Shown: positions 36,862 to 44,273 of the stretch, piece by piece
Layout: every line of letters starts with the position of its first letter
Position numbering within the stretch: the first letter of the stretch is position 1
Notes under the pieces: model-generated
The model's database searches: none
Seen by the model: only the letters and a program-made list of their open reading frames with translations
Told to the model about the DNA's origin: nothing
NCBI RefSeq assembly: GCF_016863495.1
Contig: NZ_BOOZ01000003.1
Location: forward strand, 62,001-126,000
DNA length: 64,000 nt
Direction of reading: 5' to 3'
Origin: Micromonospora andamanensis
Lineage (GTDB): Bacteria > Actinomycetota > Actinomycetes > Mycobacteriales > Micromonosporaceae
Translations under genes and position numbers: made by a program

Positions 36862-37353
36862 ATGGCTCTCACCAATCGGTACAAGTCCGCACCGGGCGCT
36901 GGCACGCTCGCCGCGCTCATCCTGGTCCTGGTCTTCGGCAGCCCGTGGTACGTCGACTGGGCCAGGGACAACACAGATCCGGACAGCGCCGGCGGCTGGT
37001 TCCTCAGACTGCTCGCCTGGCCGGCCTGGCGATTCGACTCCTCCGACTCGATTCAGGAGATCTTCGCCGACGACCTGAGGGCGATCCTCGTGGTCGTCCT
37101 CACCTTCGTGTTCCTCTACCTGCTGCCGGGCTCCCAGCTCGCCCGCGCCCGCGGCACCATCAGCCAGTTCTTCGCCGGCTGGGCGGCGTTCGTCTTCGCT
37201 GGGGCGTTCGCCGCCCTGCTCACCACGCTGATCCGGACCAACCCGTCGCTGCTGGGCGCCTTCCAGGCTGCGGGTGACGGCGCGGAGTACGGCCTCTTCG
37301 TCGGCTGGATCATCGGCATCGCCACCCTCGGCGGTTACCGGGGTCGGCGCTGA
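36862..37353 (+). CDS. Hypothetical membrane protein
   Basis: A 163 aa protein with about four hydrophobic helices: GTLAALILVLVFGSPWYVDW, ILVVVLTFVFLYLLPG, FFAGWAAFVFAGAFAALLTTL and YGLFVGWIIGIATLGG. Between helices 1 and 2 is a short extracytoplasmic loop rich in Trp and Asp. It ends in front of a strong bidirectional terminator. I do not recognise a family. Confidence 0.65.
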   Translation: MALTNRYKSAPGAGTLAALILVLVFGSPWYVDWARDNTDPDSAGGWFLRLLAWPAWRFDSSDSIQEIFADDLRAILVVVLTFVFLYLLPGSQLARARGTISQFFAGWAAFVFAGAFAALLTTLIRTNPSLLGAFQAAGDGAEYGLFVGWIIGIATLGGYRGRR

Positions 37354-37358
37354 CGGCA

Positions 37359-37395
37359 CGACCGGGTCCGTCGGCGCTGCCGACGGACCCGGTCG
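37359..37395. terminator. Bidirectional terminator hairpin
   Basis: A perfect 17-base-pair stem with a 3-base loop (GCT); the arm begins CGACCGGGTCCG. It lies between the convergent genes ending at 37353 and 37462 and lacks a U-tract, as is common in GC-rich actinobacteria. Confidence 0.85.
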
Positions 37396-37461
37396 ACCAC
37401 CCGTACCGGCCGTTGACGATGCTCGGCCCGCCGGCTGGGCCTGTCGATCCCGGCGAGCGCC

Positions 37462-38457
37462 TCAGCCCGTTGGTTCCGTCAGGGTCAGGATGCGCTCCCG
37501 GCTGAGCGTCCCGACCGGGCGTCCGTCCTCGGTGACCACCGCCTGCCCACCTGCGGCGGTGAGCAGCACGGCCAGCGCGTCGTACGCCGAGCCGCCCAGT
37601 GGCACCGCCGGCAGGTCCGCACCGCCGTCGACAGGCAGCGGATCGAGCACCTCCCGGGTCACCGGAGTGACGGCCAGCCGACGGATGCCCCGGTCGGCCC
37701 CGACGAACTCGCTGACGAACCCGGTGGCGGGAGCGCCGAGCAGCGCCGCCGGGGTGTCGTACTGCTCCAACCGGCCGCCCTCGGAGAGCACCGCGATCCG
37801 GTCACCGAGCCGGACAGCCTCGTCCAGGTCGTGGGTGACCAGGACGATGGTCTTGCGTACCTCCGCCTGCAACCGCAGGAACTCCTCCTGAAGCCGGGTC
37901 CGCACGATCGGGTCCACGGCGGAGAAGGGCTCGTCCATCAGCAGCACCACCGGGTCGGCCGCGAGCGCCCGGGCCACCCCGACCCGCTGCCGTTGGCCAC
38001 CGGAGAGTTCGTGGGGATAGCGCCGGCCGAACTGCGCCGGATCGAGACCGACCAGGTCCAGCAGTTCGTCGACCCGACGGCGTACGGAGTCGGCGGCCCA
38101 GCCGAGCAGCCGGGGCACCGTGGCGACGTTGGCGGCCACCGTCTGGTGCGGGAAGAGCCCGACGTTCTGGATGACGTAGCCGATCTGCCGGCGCAGTTTC
38201 ACCGGGTCGACCCGGGTGACGTCGGAGTCGCCGAGCAGAATCCGGCCGGCGGTTGGCTCGATCAGCCGGTTGATCATCCGCAGCACTGTCGACTTGCCGC
38301 AACCCGACGGGCCGATCAGTACCACCAGTTCGCCCTCGGCGACCTGCAGGCTGAGATCACGGACCGCCTCGGTGCCGTCCGGGTAGCGTTTGCCGATGCC
38401 GTCGAGAGTGATCGACGCCGCGCGACGATCACCGTCGACACCCGGGGTAACGTCCAC
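37462..38457 (-). CDS. Osmoprotectant (glycine betaine/choline-type) ABC transporter ATP-binding protein
   Basis: A 331 aa ATPase of an OpuC/ProV-type quaternary-amine uptake system. Walker A is GPSGCGKST (near residue 53), the signature LSGGQRQRVGVARAL, Walker B VVLLMDEPFSAVD, and the H-loop VTHDLDEA. The C-terminus carries a CBS-like segment (QAVVTEDGRPVGTLSRERIL), the ionic-strength sensor in related transporters. The GTG at 38457 lies only 2 bases from the divergent permease ATG; its GGAAGGA ribosome site (minus strand, about 38463-38469) is inside the first codons of that permease gene. Confidence 0.9.
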   Translation of the reverse strand: MDVTPGVDGDRRAASITLDGIGKRYPDGTEAVRDLSLQVAEGELVVLIGPSGCGKSTVLRMINRLIEPTAGRILLGDSDVTRVDPVKLRRQIGYVIQNVGLFPHQTVAANVATVPRLLGWAADSVRRRVDELLDLVGLDPAQFGRRYPHELSGGQRQRVGVARALAADPVVLLMDEPFSAVDPIVRTRLQEEFLRLQAEVRKTIVLVTHDLDEAVRLGDRIAVLSEGGRLEQYDTPAALLGAPATGFVSEFVGADRGIRRLAVTPVTREVLDPLPVDGGADLPAVPLGGSAYDALAVLLTAAGGQAVVTEDGRPVGTLSRERILTLTEPTG

Positions 38458-38459
38458 GT

Positions 38460-39146
38460 ATGTCCTTCCGCCTGAGCTACCGGGCTGATCCGGGTAACCC
38501 GTGGTTCTCCTGGCAGTACGTGCGGGACAACTCTGACACGGTGCTCAACGCTCTGCGAGAGCACACCACGCTGACCCTGCGGGCGGTGCTCATCGCCGCG
38601 CTGGTCGCCATCCCGCTGGCCGTGGTGGCGTACTGGTTCCGGCCGCTCACCGGGCCGATTCTCGCACTGACCGGGGTGCTCTACACGGTCCCCTCCCTGG
38701 CCCTGTTCGCATTCGTGGCGCCCTATCTGGGCATCGGCGTCACTACTGTGCTGAGTGTGGTGGTGCTGTACGCGTTGCTGGTGATCGTCCGCAACACCGT
38801 CGCCGGGCTCAACCAGGTGCCGGCCGAGGTGCGGGAGGCGGCCGAGGGCATGGGTTACGGCCGCTGGGGTCGACTGTTGCGGATCGAGTTGCCGCTGGCG
38901 GTACCGGGCATCCTGACCGGCCTGCGGTTGGCCACGGTCTCCACGGTGGCGCTGGTGACGGTCGGCGTGGTGATCGGGCGGGGTGGGCTCGGGCAGATCA
39001 TTTTCGCCGGCTTCCAGAACAACCTCTACAAGGCCCAGATCATGACCGGGACGCTGCTCTGTGTCCTGCTGGCGCTGGTCCTCGACCTGGTCCTGATCGG
39101 GGCCGGCCGGCTGCTGACCCCGTGGCTGCGCGGGCGGACCGGATGA
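38460..39146 (+). CDS. Osmoprotectant ABC transporter permease (first)
   Basis: A 228 aa inner-membrane permease with a BPD-type fold. About six helices are visible, and the EAA loop is EVREAAEGMGYGRWGRLLRIELPLAVPGIL, which contacts the ATPase. It resembles OpuCB/OpuCD-type subunits. Divergently arranged with the ATPase gene (2 bases apart) and followed by a second permease 55 bases downstream; the two would form a heterodimer. Confidence 0.9.
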   Translation: MSFRLSYRADPGNPWFSWQYVRDNSDTVLNALREHTTLTLRAVLIAALVAIPLAVVAYWFRPLTGPILALTGVLYTVPSLALFAFVAPYLGIGVTTVLSVVVLYALLVIVRNTVAGLNQVPAEVREAAEGMGYGRWGRLLRIELPLAVPGILTGLRLATVSTVALVTVGVVIGRGGLGQIIFAGFQNNLYKAQIMTGTLLCVLLALVLDLVLIGAGRLLTPWLRGRTG

Positions 39147-39201
39147 GCGCCGGCGGCGTGGGACGACGTGACCGGCACCGCCGAGCCTTCCGGAGGCCGC
39201 G

Positions 39202-39924
39202 ATGAACCCGGTGTCGCAGGCGGTGGTCTGGCTCAACGATCCGCTGAACTGGACCAACCCGGGCGGCATCCTGGACCGGCTCGGCGAGCACGTCAGCATG
39301 TCGGCCGCCGCGGTGCTGCTGGGCTGCCTGGTGGCCTGGCCGTTGGGCCTCTGGCTGGGGCACACCGGCCGGGGCGGTGGGCTGGTGGTGCTCATCTCCA
39401 ATCTCACCCTGGCGGTGCCCACACTGGCGCTGCTGACCATCCTTCCGCTGACCTTCCTGGGCTTCGGCCGTCCGGCGGTGGTGGTCGCCCTGGCGGTCTT
39501 CGCCGTGCCGCCGCTGCTGGCGAACGCGTACACCGGGGTCCGGCAGGTCGATGCGGAGACGCGGGAGGCGGCCCGTGGCATGGGCATGACCGGGGCGCAG
39601 GTGCTGCGGCGGGTGGAACTGCCGTTGGCGGTGCCCTACCTCGCGGCCGGTTTCCGGACCGCCGCCGTCCAGGTGGTCGCCACGGCGGCGCTCGCGACGT
39701 TTGTCAACGGTGGCGGCCTGGGGGAGATCATCCGCTTCGGGTTCGGCTTGAGCATCGCGGTGGGTGGTGGCCAGATCCTGGCCGGTGGGCTGCTGGTCGC
39801 CGGGCTCGCGGTAAGTGTCGAACTGCTCTTCGCTCTTGTCGAACGGCTGGTCACCCCCCGCCCGCTACGTCGGACCCGGCGTGGTGCCGGGCGCCGCGCG
39901 GCGGACGCCGTCACCGGCACCTGA
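39202..39924 (+). CDS. Osmoprotectant ABC transporter permease (second)
   Basis: A 240 aa permease partner of the preceding one. It has about six membrane helices (SMSAAAVLLGCLVAWPLGLWL, LVVLISNLTLAVPTLALLTIL, and others) and the EAA loop ETREAARGMGMTGAQVLRRVELP. A basic C-terminal tail (RTRRGAGRR) ends the protein. The 228-base gap to the binding-protein gene shows no other gene. Confidence 0.9.
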   Translation: MNPVSQAVVWLNDPLNWTNPGGILDRLGEHVSMSAAAVLLGCLVAWPLGLWLGHTGRGGGLVVLISNLTLAVPTLALLTILPLTFLGFGRPAVVVALAVFAVPPLLANAYTGVRQVDAETREAARGMGMTGAQVLRRVELPLAVPYLAAGFRTAAVQVVATAALATFVNGGGLGEIIRFGFGLSIAVGGGQILAGGLLVAGLAVSVELLFALVERLVTPRPLRRTRRGAGRRAADAVTGT

Positions 39925-40152
39925 CCTGCGCACCGGGGCGGCGGCGTGCCCGGGCCCGTGGGGTCGGTCCGGTGAGAATCGGCGAGGGCGCGGTGACACC
40001 GATGGGTGACGTTCCGGTGACGAACGCCTCGTCGGGTTGTCGGAGGGCTGGGTCAGGATGTTGGGTGGAATCGCGGGCGGCCACAGCGCGGATCGCCCGT
40101 CGGACACGCGGCCGGCCCACCCGGGCCGCGCCGGGACACGGAAGGCGGGCTG

Positions 40153-41154
40153 ATGCGCGCAGGTAGAAGACTGTCCATCGCGGTCGTGGGGGCTGTCGCG
40201 GCGGCGACGGTGCTGGCGGGCTGCGGCGACGCCGGTTCGTCCGGCACCGAGGCACCCCAGCAGGGAGCGTCGGGTGAGGGCTGTGCTCCGGTGGCCGGCG
40301 AGCAGTTGATCGCACTCGAGGACGACAAGTCACTGCAGAACGCCGACAACATCATTCCGGCGATCAACAGCGAGGTGGCGACGCCGCAGCTGATCGCCGC
40401 GCTCGACAAGGTCTCCGCGGTGCTCGACACGCCGAAGCTGGTGCAGCTCAACAAGGCGGTCGACGTGGACCGCAAGAGCGCGCAGGCCGCGGCGCAGGAG
40501 TTCGCCGAGGCCAACTCGCTCACCGACGGCGTGGAGAAGGGGCCGGGTGGGCAGATCACCGTCGGGGCGGGCAATTTCACCGAGAGCGAGATCATCGCGG
40601 AGCTTTACAAGATCCAGCTTTCCGCCGCCGGCTACCAGGTAACCGTGCAGCAGATCGGTAACCGGGAGTTGTACGAGCCGGCGCTGGAGAAGGGTGAGGT
40701 CCAGGTCGTCCCGGAGTACGCGGCCACGCTCGCTGAGTTCCTCAACGGCAAGGCCAACAGCGGTGGCCAGCCGGTCTCCTCGCCGGACGTCGACAAGACC
40801 GTCACCGCGCTGCGTGACCTGGGCGGCAAGGCGGGGTTGACCATCGGCGCACCGGCCGCCGCACAGAACCAGAACGCCTTCGCCGTGACCCAGGAATTCT
40901 CCGAGAAGTACGGCGTGCGGACTCTCTCCGAGCTGGCCGAGAAGTGCTCGGGCACGGCAACTGTGCTGGGTGGCCCGCCGGAGTGCCAGGAGCGCCCGTT
41001 CTGCAAGCCCGGCCTGGAACAGACCTACGGGCTGACGGTCGGCTCGTTCTCCTCGCTCGACCAGGGCGGCCCGTTGACCAAGACGGGTCTGCGCAACGGC
41101 ACGATAAGTGTCGGTCTGGTCTTCTCGACCGATGCCGCGTACGCCCAGAGCTGA
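40153..41154 (+). CDS. Osmoprotectant-binding lipoprotein with apparently permuted lobes
   Basis: A 333 aa substrate-binding lipoprotein (lipobox VLAGC, Cys24) of the glycine betaine/choline type. The segment order is unusual. Residues about 52-122 (LEDDKSLQNADNIIPAI...LVQLNKAVDVDRKSA) match what is normally the extreme C-terminal part of OpuCC-type proteins. The usual N-lobe start (ITVGAGNFTESEIIAELY) appears only from about 135, and the chain ends at VGLVFSTDAA, where ordinary proteins continue into that missing part. This looks like a circular permutation. A strong terminator follows at 41171. It completes the four-gene transporter. Confidence 0.85.
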   Translation: MRAGRRLSIAVVGAVAAATVLAGCGDAGSSGTEAPQQGASGEGCAPVAGEQLIALEDDKSLQNADNIIPAINSEVATPQLIAALDKVSAVLDTPKLVQLNKAVDVDRKSAQAAAQEFAEANSLTDGVEKGPGGQITVGAGNFTESEIIAELYKIQLSAAGYQVTVQQIGNRELYEPALEKGEVQVVPEYAATLAEFLNGKANSGGQPVSSPDVDKTVTALRDLGGKAGLTIGAPAAAQNQNAFAVTQEFSEKYGVRTLSELAEKCSGTATVLGGPPECQERPFCKPGLEQTYGLTVGSFSSLDQGGPLTKTGLRNGTISVGLVFSTDAAYAQS

Positions 41155-41170
41155 GTGCCCGCGTCACCAC

Positions 41171-41205
41171 CACGGCGCCCCGGCCGACCTGGCCGGGGCG
41201 CCGTG
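41171..41205 (+). terminator. Terminator after the transporter operon
   Basis: A perfect 15-base-pair stem (arm beginning CACGGCGCCCCGG) with a 5-base loop, followed by TCTTTG. It lies 16 bases after the binding-protein stop codon. Confidence 0.85.
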
Positions 41206-41344
41206 TCTTTGCTGGTCATAAACCTGTCTGGGGTGCGGTCGGGCGCCCCGTCGGCGCTCGCGGCGGCGACCTTCCGACGAGTGCGGCAGAGACCTGCCGT
41301 TGAGCCGTTCCCAGGTGACGCAACTCTCGGTAGGCTGCGGACCC

Positions 41345-43024
41345 ATGCCCGCCCCGGTGCCCGCCGATACGCGCAAGCTGCTCACCCTGCTCTTCTGGGG
41401 CGGTGTGGCCCTGGCTCCCGTCGCGGCGCTGATACTGCTTGTCGCGGACGGCAACGGGCCGCTGCGGTTCGCCGCGGTGCTGGCCATCCTGGCCGTGGTG
41501 CTGATCGGGCTCTCCATCGCGTTGCGCACCGACGGCGGCGGGCCGCAGGCCGAAGTGCTCCGCGAGGAGGTCGACGAGCTGCGGCGGGAGCTGCGCGGTG
41601 AGATCGTGGCCGCCGCCCAGCGCGGCAACCAGGCGCTCGACGAGGTCCAACGGGTGCAGGAAGCGCTGGCCGGGTTGCGTCGACGGGTCGACTCCGGTGG
41701 CGTCGCCGTCGCGAACGACGAGCCGCCCGGCCCGGGGCGGGCCCGGGTACCGGCCCCGGAGGCGCCGTCGCGGCCGGCCGAACGCGTCTCCGCCCAGGCC
41801 GGGGTGTACGGCACGGCCCAGCCCGGTCCCGGACCGACAGGCGGGTACGGCGGGGAGCGACAGGGGCCCACGAACGATCGCCCGGCCAGCGGCTCGGCGG
41901 GTGTCTACGGCTCGCCGGGCCGTCCGGAGCAGGACAATCGCCCAGGTGAGCACGGGCCGAGGCCGCTCGGCGTGGTCCGGCACACCGAGACGGTGCATGT
42001 GACCACCCGGCACACGATCGTGGACGGCGGGGTTGGCGAGTCCGGCGGCCGATACGGCGGCTACCAGCCGACGTGGTCGGGAGCGCAGCCCGGGCAGCGC
42101 GGACGGGGCGGCCCCGGCACCGAACGGGACGACACCTCCTGGTCCGACGGCGACGATCGTCCCCGCCGGGACGAGAGCCGTCGCTGGTCCGGCACGGAGC
42201 GCCCGGACGACCACTCCTGGTCCGGGGCGGCCCAGGACGAGGAGCGGCAGTGGTCCGGCTCGGCCCGTGCCGACGAACGGTCCTGGTCCGGCTCGGCCCG
42301 CGAGCCGGAGCGCGCCTGGTCGCCACCGCAGGAGGAGAGCCGCTGGTCCGCCGCGCCCGACGACTGGTCCACCGCCCGTGGCGGCGGCTCCGGCTATCCG
42401 GACGAGGCCGCACGGGACCGGGACGACCGCGACTGGAGCCCGCGCGATGACCAGGGCTGGGACGCGGGTGGTGAACGTTGGGAGACCCCCGCCGATCCGG
42501 TTCCGGCGGCCCGGGGGCATCGGGCGGACGACACCGGGCAGTACTGGGCGCAGCTACGGGCCGGGGACCGGTGGGCGGCGGTACGCGACGACGACCGGGG
42601 GCGTGAGCTGCGGGTCGGCGAGCGTCGGGCCGAGATGCACGCCGATCCGGCCGGCACCGAGTACCGGATGGAGGACCGCTGGGCGAGCGTGCGCCGCGAC
42701 GAACCACACCGGGACGTCCACGGCGACGACGCCCGGCGGGACGGTTGGGGTGAACCGGAGAGCCGCCCGGCGCTGCCCGCCGGCGGGGTGCCGGTGCCCC
42801 AGGAGTGGCAACCGCCCCGTCAACGTGGTCACCAGCCCGAACCAGCGCGTGGGTACCAGCCCGAACCGGTACGCGGCTATCCGTCGGAGCCGGCGTACGG
42901 GTATCAGCCCGAGACCACGCGCGGACAGCGCCCGGGTGGGGAGCCGTACGGCCGCCGGCACCAGGTGGAGGAGCCGGGTTACGGCCCGGCAGCGTACGAC
43001 GGCGGCGCTGGCCGCTGGCGTTGA
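41345..43024 (+). CDS. Membrane-anchored low-complexity protein, unknown
   Basis: A 559 aa protein. Two adjacent N-terminal helices (LLTLLFWGGVALAPVAALILL and FAAVLAILAVVLIGLSIAL) precede a short coiled coil (EVLREEVDELRRELRGEI...). About 450 residues of predicted disorder follow, rich in Gly, Asp, Arg, Ser and Trp. Within this are recurring WSG boxes (RRWSGTE, HSWSGAA, RQWSGSA, RSWSGSA) and near the end YQPEP repeats. TAGGCT lies 8 bases before the ATG with no Shine-Dalgarno sequence (leaderless pattern). No family recognised. It converges on the NuoD-like gene with a 30-base gap. Confidence 0.7.
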   Translation: MPAPVPADTRKLLTLLFWGGVALAPVAALILLVADGNGPLRFAAVLAILAVVLIGLSIALRTDGGGPQAEVLREEVDELRRELRGEIVAAAQRGNQALDEVQRVQEALAGLRRRVDSGGVAVANDEPPGPGRARVPAPEAPSRPAERVSAQAGVYGTAQPGPGPTGGYGGERQGPTNDRPASGSAGVYGSPGRPEQDNRPGEHGPRPLGVVRHTETVHVTTRHTIVDGGVGESGGRYGGYQPTWSGAQPGQRGRGGPGTERDDTSWSDGDDRPRRDESRRWSGTERPDDHSWSGAAQDEERQWSGSARADERSWSGSAREPERAWSPPQEESRWSAAPDDWSTARGGGSGYPDEAARDRDDRDWSPRDDQGWDAGGERWETPADPVPAARGHRADDTGQYWAQLRAGDRWAAVRDDDRGRELRVGERRAEMHADPAGTEYRMEDRWASVRRDEPHRDVHGDDARRDGWGEPESRPALPAGGVPVPQEWQPPRQRGHQPEPARGYQPEPVRGYPSEPAYGYQPETTRGQRPGGEPYGRRHQVEEPGYGPAAYDGGAGRWR

Positions 43025-43054
43025 CCGATACGGTCGACGTCGCGGCGGTGGCCG

Positions 43055-44227
43055 TCACTTGTCGATGTCGCCCACCACGAAGAACATCGAGCCGAGGATG
43101 GCGATCAGGTCCGGCACCAGGCAGCCGGGCAGCAGGGTGGCCAGGGCCTGCACGTTCGCGTACGAGGCGGTGCGCAGTTTGAGTCGCCACGGCGTCTTCT
43201 CGCCCCGTGAGACGAGGTAATAGCCGTTGATCCCGAGCGGGTTCTCCGTCCAGGCGTAGGTGTGTCCCTCGGGTGCCTTGAGCACCTTCGGCAGCCTGGT
43301 GTTTATCGGTCCGGTGAGCCGGTCGACCCGGTCGAGGCACTGCTCCGCCAGATCGAGCGAGGCGTACACCTGGTCGAGCAGCACCTCGAAGCGGGCGTGG
43401 CAGTCGCCGGCAGTCTTCGTCACCACCGGCACGTCGAGCTGGTCGTAGGCCAGGTACGGCTCGTCCCGGCGCAGGTCCAGATCGAGCCCGGAGGCTCGGG
43501 CGACCGGACCGGACGCCCCGAACGCGGCCGCCTCGGTCGCCGACAGCACCCCCACGCCGACGGTCCGGGCCAGGAAGATCTCGTTGCGCCGGATCAGATT
43601 GTCCAGGTCCGGCATCCGCCGCCGTACCTCGCCGATGGCGGCCCGGGCCCGTCCGGTCCAGCCGGCGGGCACCTCCTCCTTCAGGCCGCCGACCCGGTTG
43701 AACATGTAGTGGATCCGCCCGCCGGAGACCTCCTCCATCACCGTCTGGAGCGTCTCCCGTTCCCGGAAGGCGTAGAACATCGGGGTGATCGCGCCGATCT
43801 CCAACGGGTACGAGCCGAGGAACATCAGGTGGTTGAGCACCCGGTTCAGCTCGGCGAGCGCCATCCGTAGCCAGGTGGCCCGCTCAGGCACCTCCATGCC
43901 CATCAGCCGTTCGACGGCGAGCACCACGCCCAGCTCGTTTGCGAACGCCGACAGCCAGTCGTGCCGGTTGGCCAACACGATGATCTGCCGGTAGTCGCGC
44001 ACCTCGAACAGCTTTTCGGCACCCCGGTGCATGTAGCCGACAATCGGTTCGGCGGCGAGCACCCGCTCGCCGTCGAGCACGAGCTTGAGCCGCAGCACGC
44101 CGTGTGTGGACGGGTGCTGCGGTCCGATGTTCAGCACCATGTCCGCGCCGAGCTGCTCCCCGCCGGTGCCCGCCACCAGCCCGGCCCCGGTGCCGACGGT
44201 CAGCTCGCGCAGCTCGCCCGTGGTCAT
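43055..44227 (-). CDS. nuoD: NuoD-like (NADH-quinone oxidoreductase 49 kDa) subunit, orphan copy
   Basis: About 390 aa, full length for the 49-kDa/NuoD family: [14 protein letters not shown] at residues 34-47 and C-terminal [18 protein letters not shown]. No other nuo gene is in the window. His42 of the quinone-site hairpin is conserved and Arg68 in [10 protein letters not shown] corresponds to the Arg methylated in mitochondrial NDUFS2. Trp91 (NRHDW) occupies the place of the quinone-binding Tyr. The start is ATG 44227 (an in-frame ATG at 44236 is also possible). It lies 46 bases downstream of a MidA/NDUFAF7-family methyltransferase gene on the same strand, so the pair is probably one operon. 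Confidence 0.9.
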   Translation of the reverse strand: MTTGELRELTVGTGAGLVAGTGGEQLGADMVLNIGPQHPSTHGVLRLKLVLDGERVLAAEPIVGYMHRGAEKLFEVRDYRQIIVLANRHDWLSAFANELGVVLAVERLMGMEVPERATWLRMALAELNRVLNHLMFLGSYPLEIGAITPMFYAFRERETLQTVMEEVSGGRIHYMFNRVGGLKEEVPAGWTGRARAAIGEVRRRMPDLDNLIRRNEIFLARTVGVGVLSATEAAAFGASGPVARASGLDLDLRRDEPYLAYDQLDVPVVTKTAGDCHARFEVLLDQVYASLDLAEQCLDRVDRLTGPINTRLPKVLKAPEGHTYAWTENPLGINGYYLVSRGEKTPWRLKLRTASYANVQALATLLPGCLVPDLIAILGSMFFVVGDIDK

Positions 44228-44273
44228 GCCCGCCATCGTGCCATGAACCACCCGGCCGGGCGGTGATCGCCCA

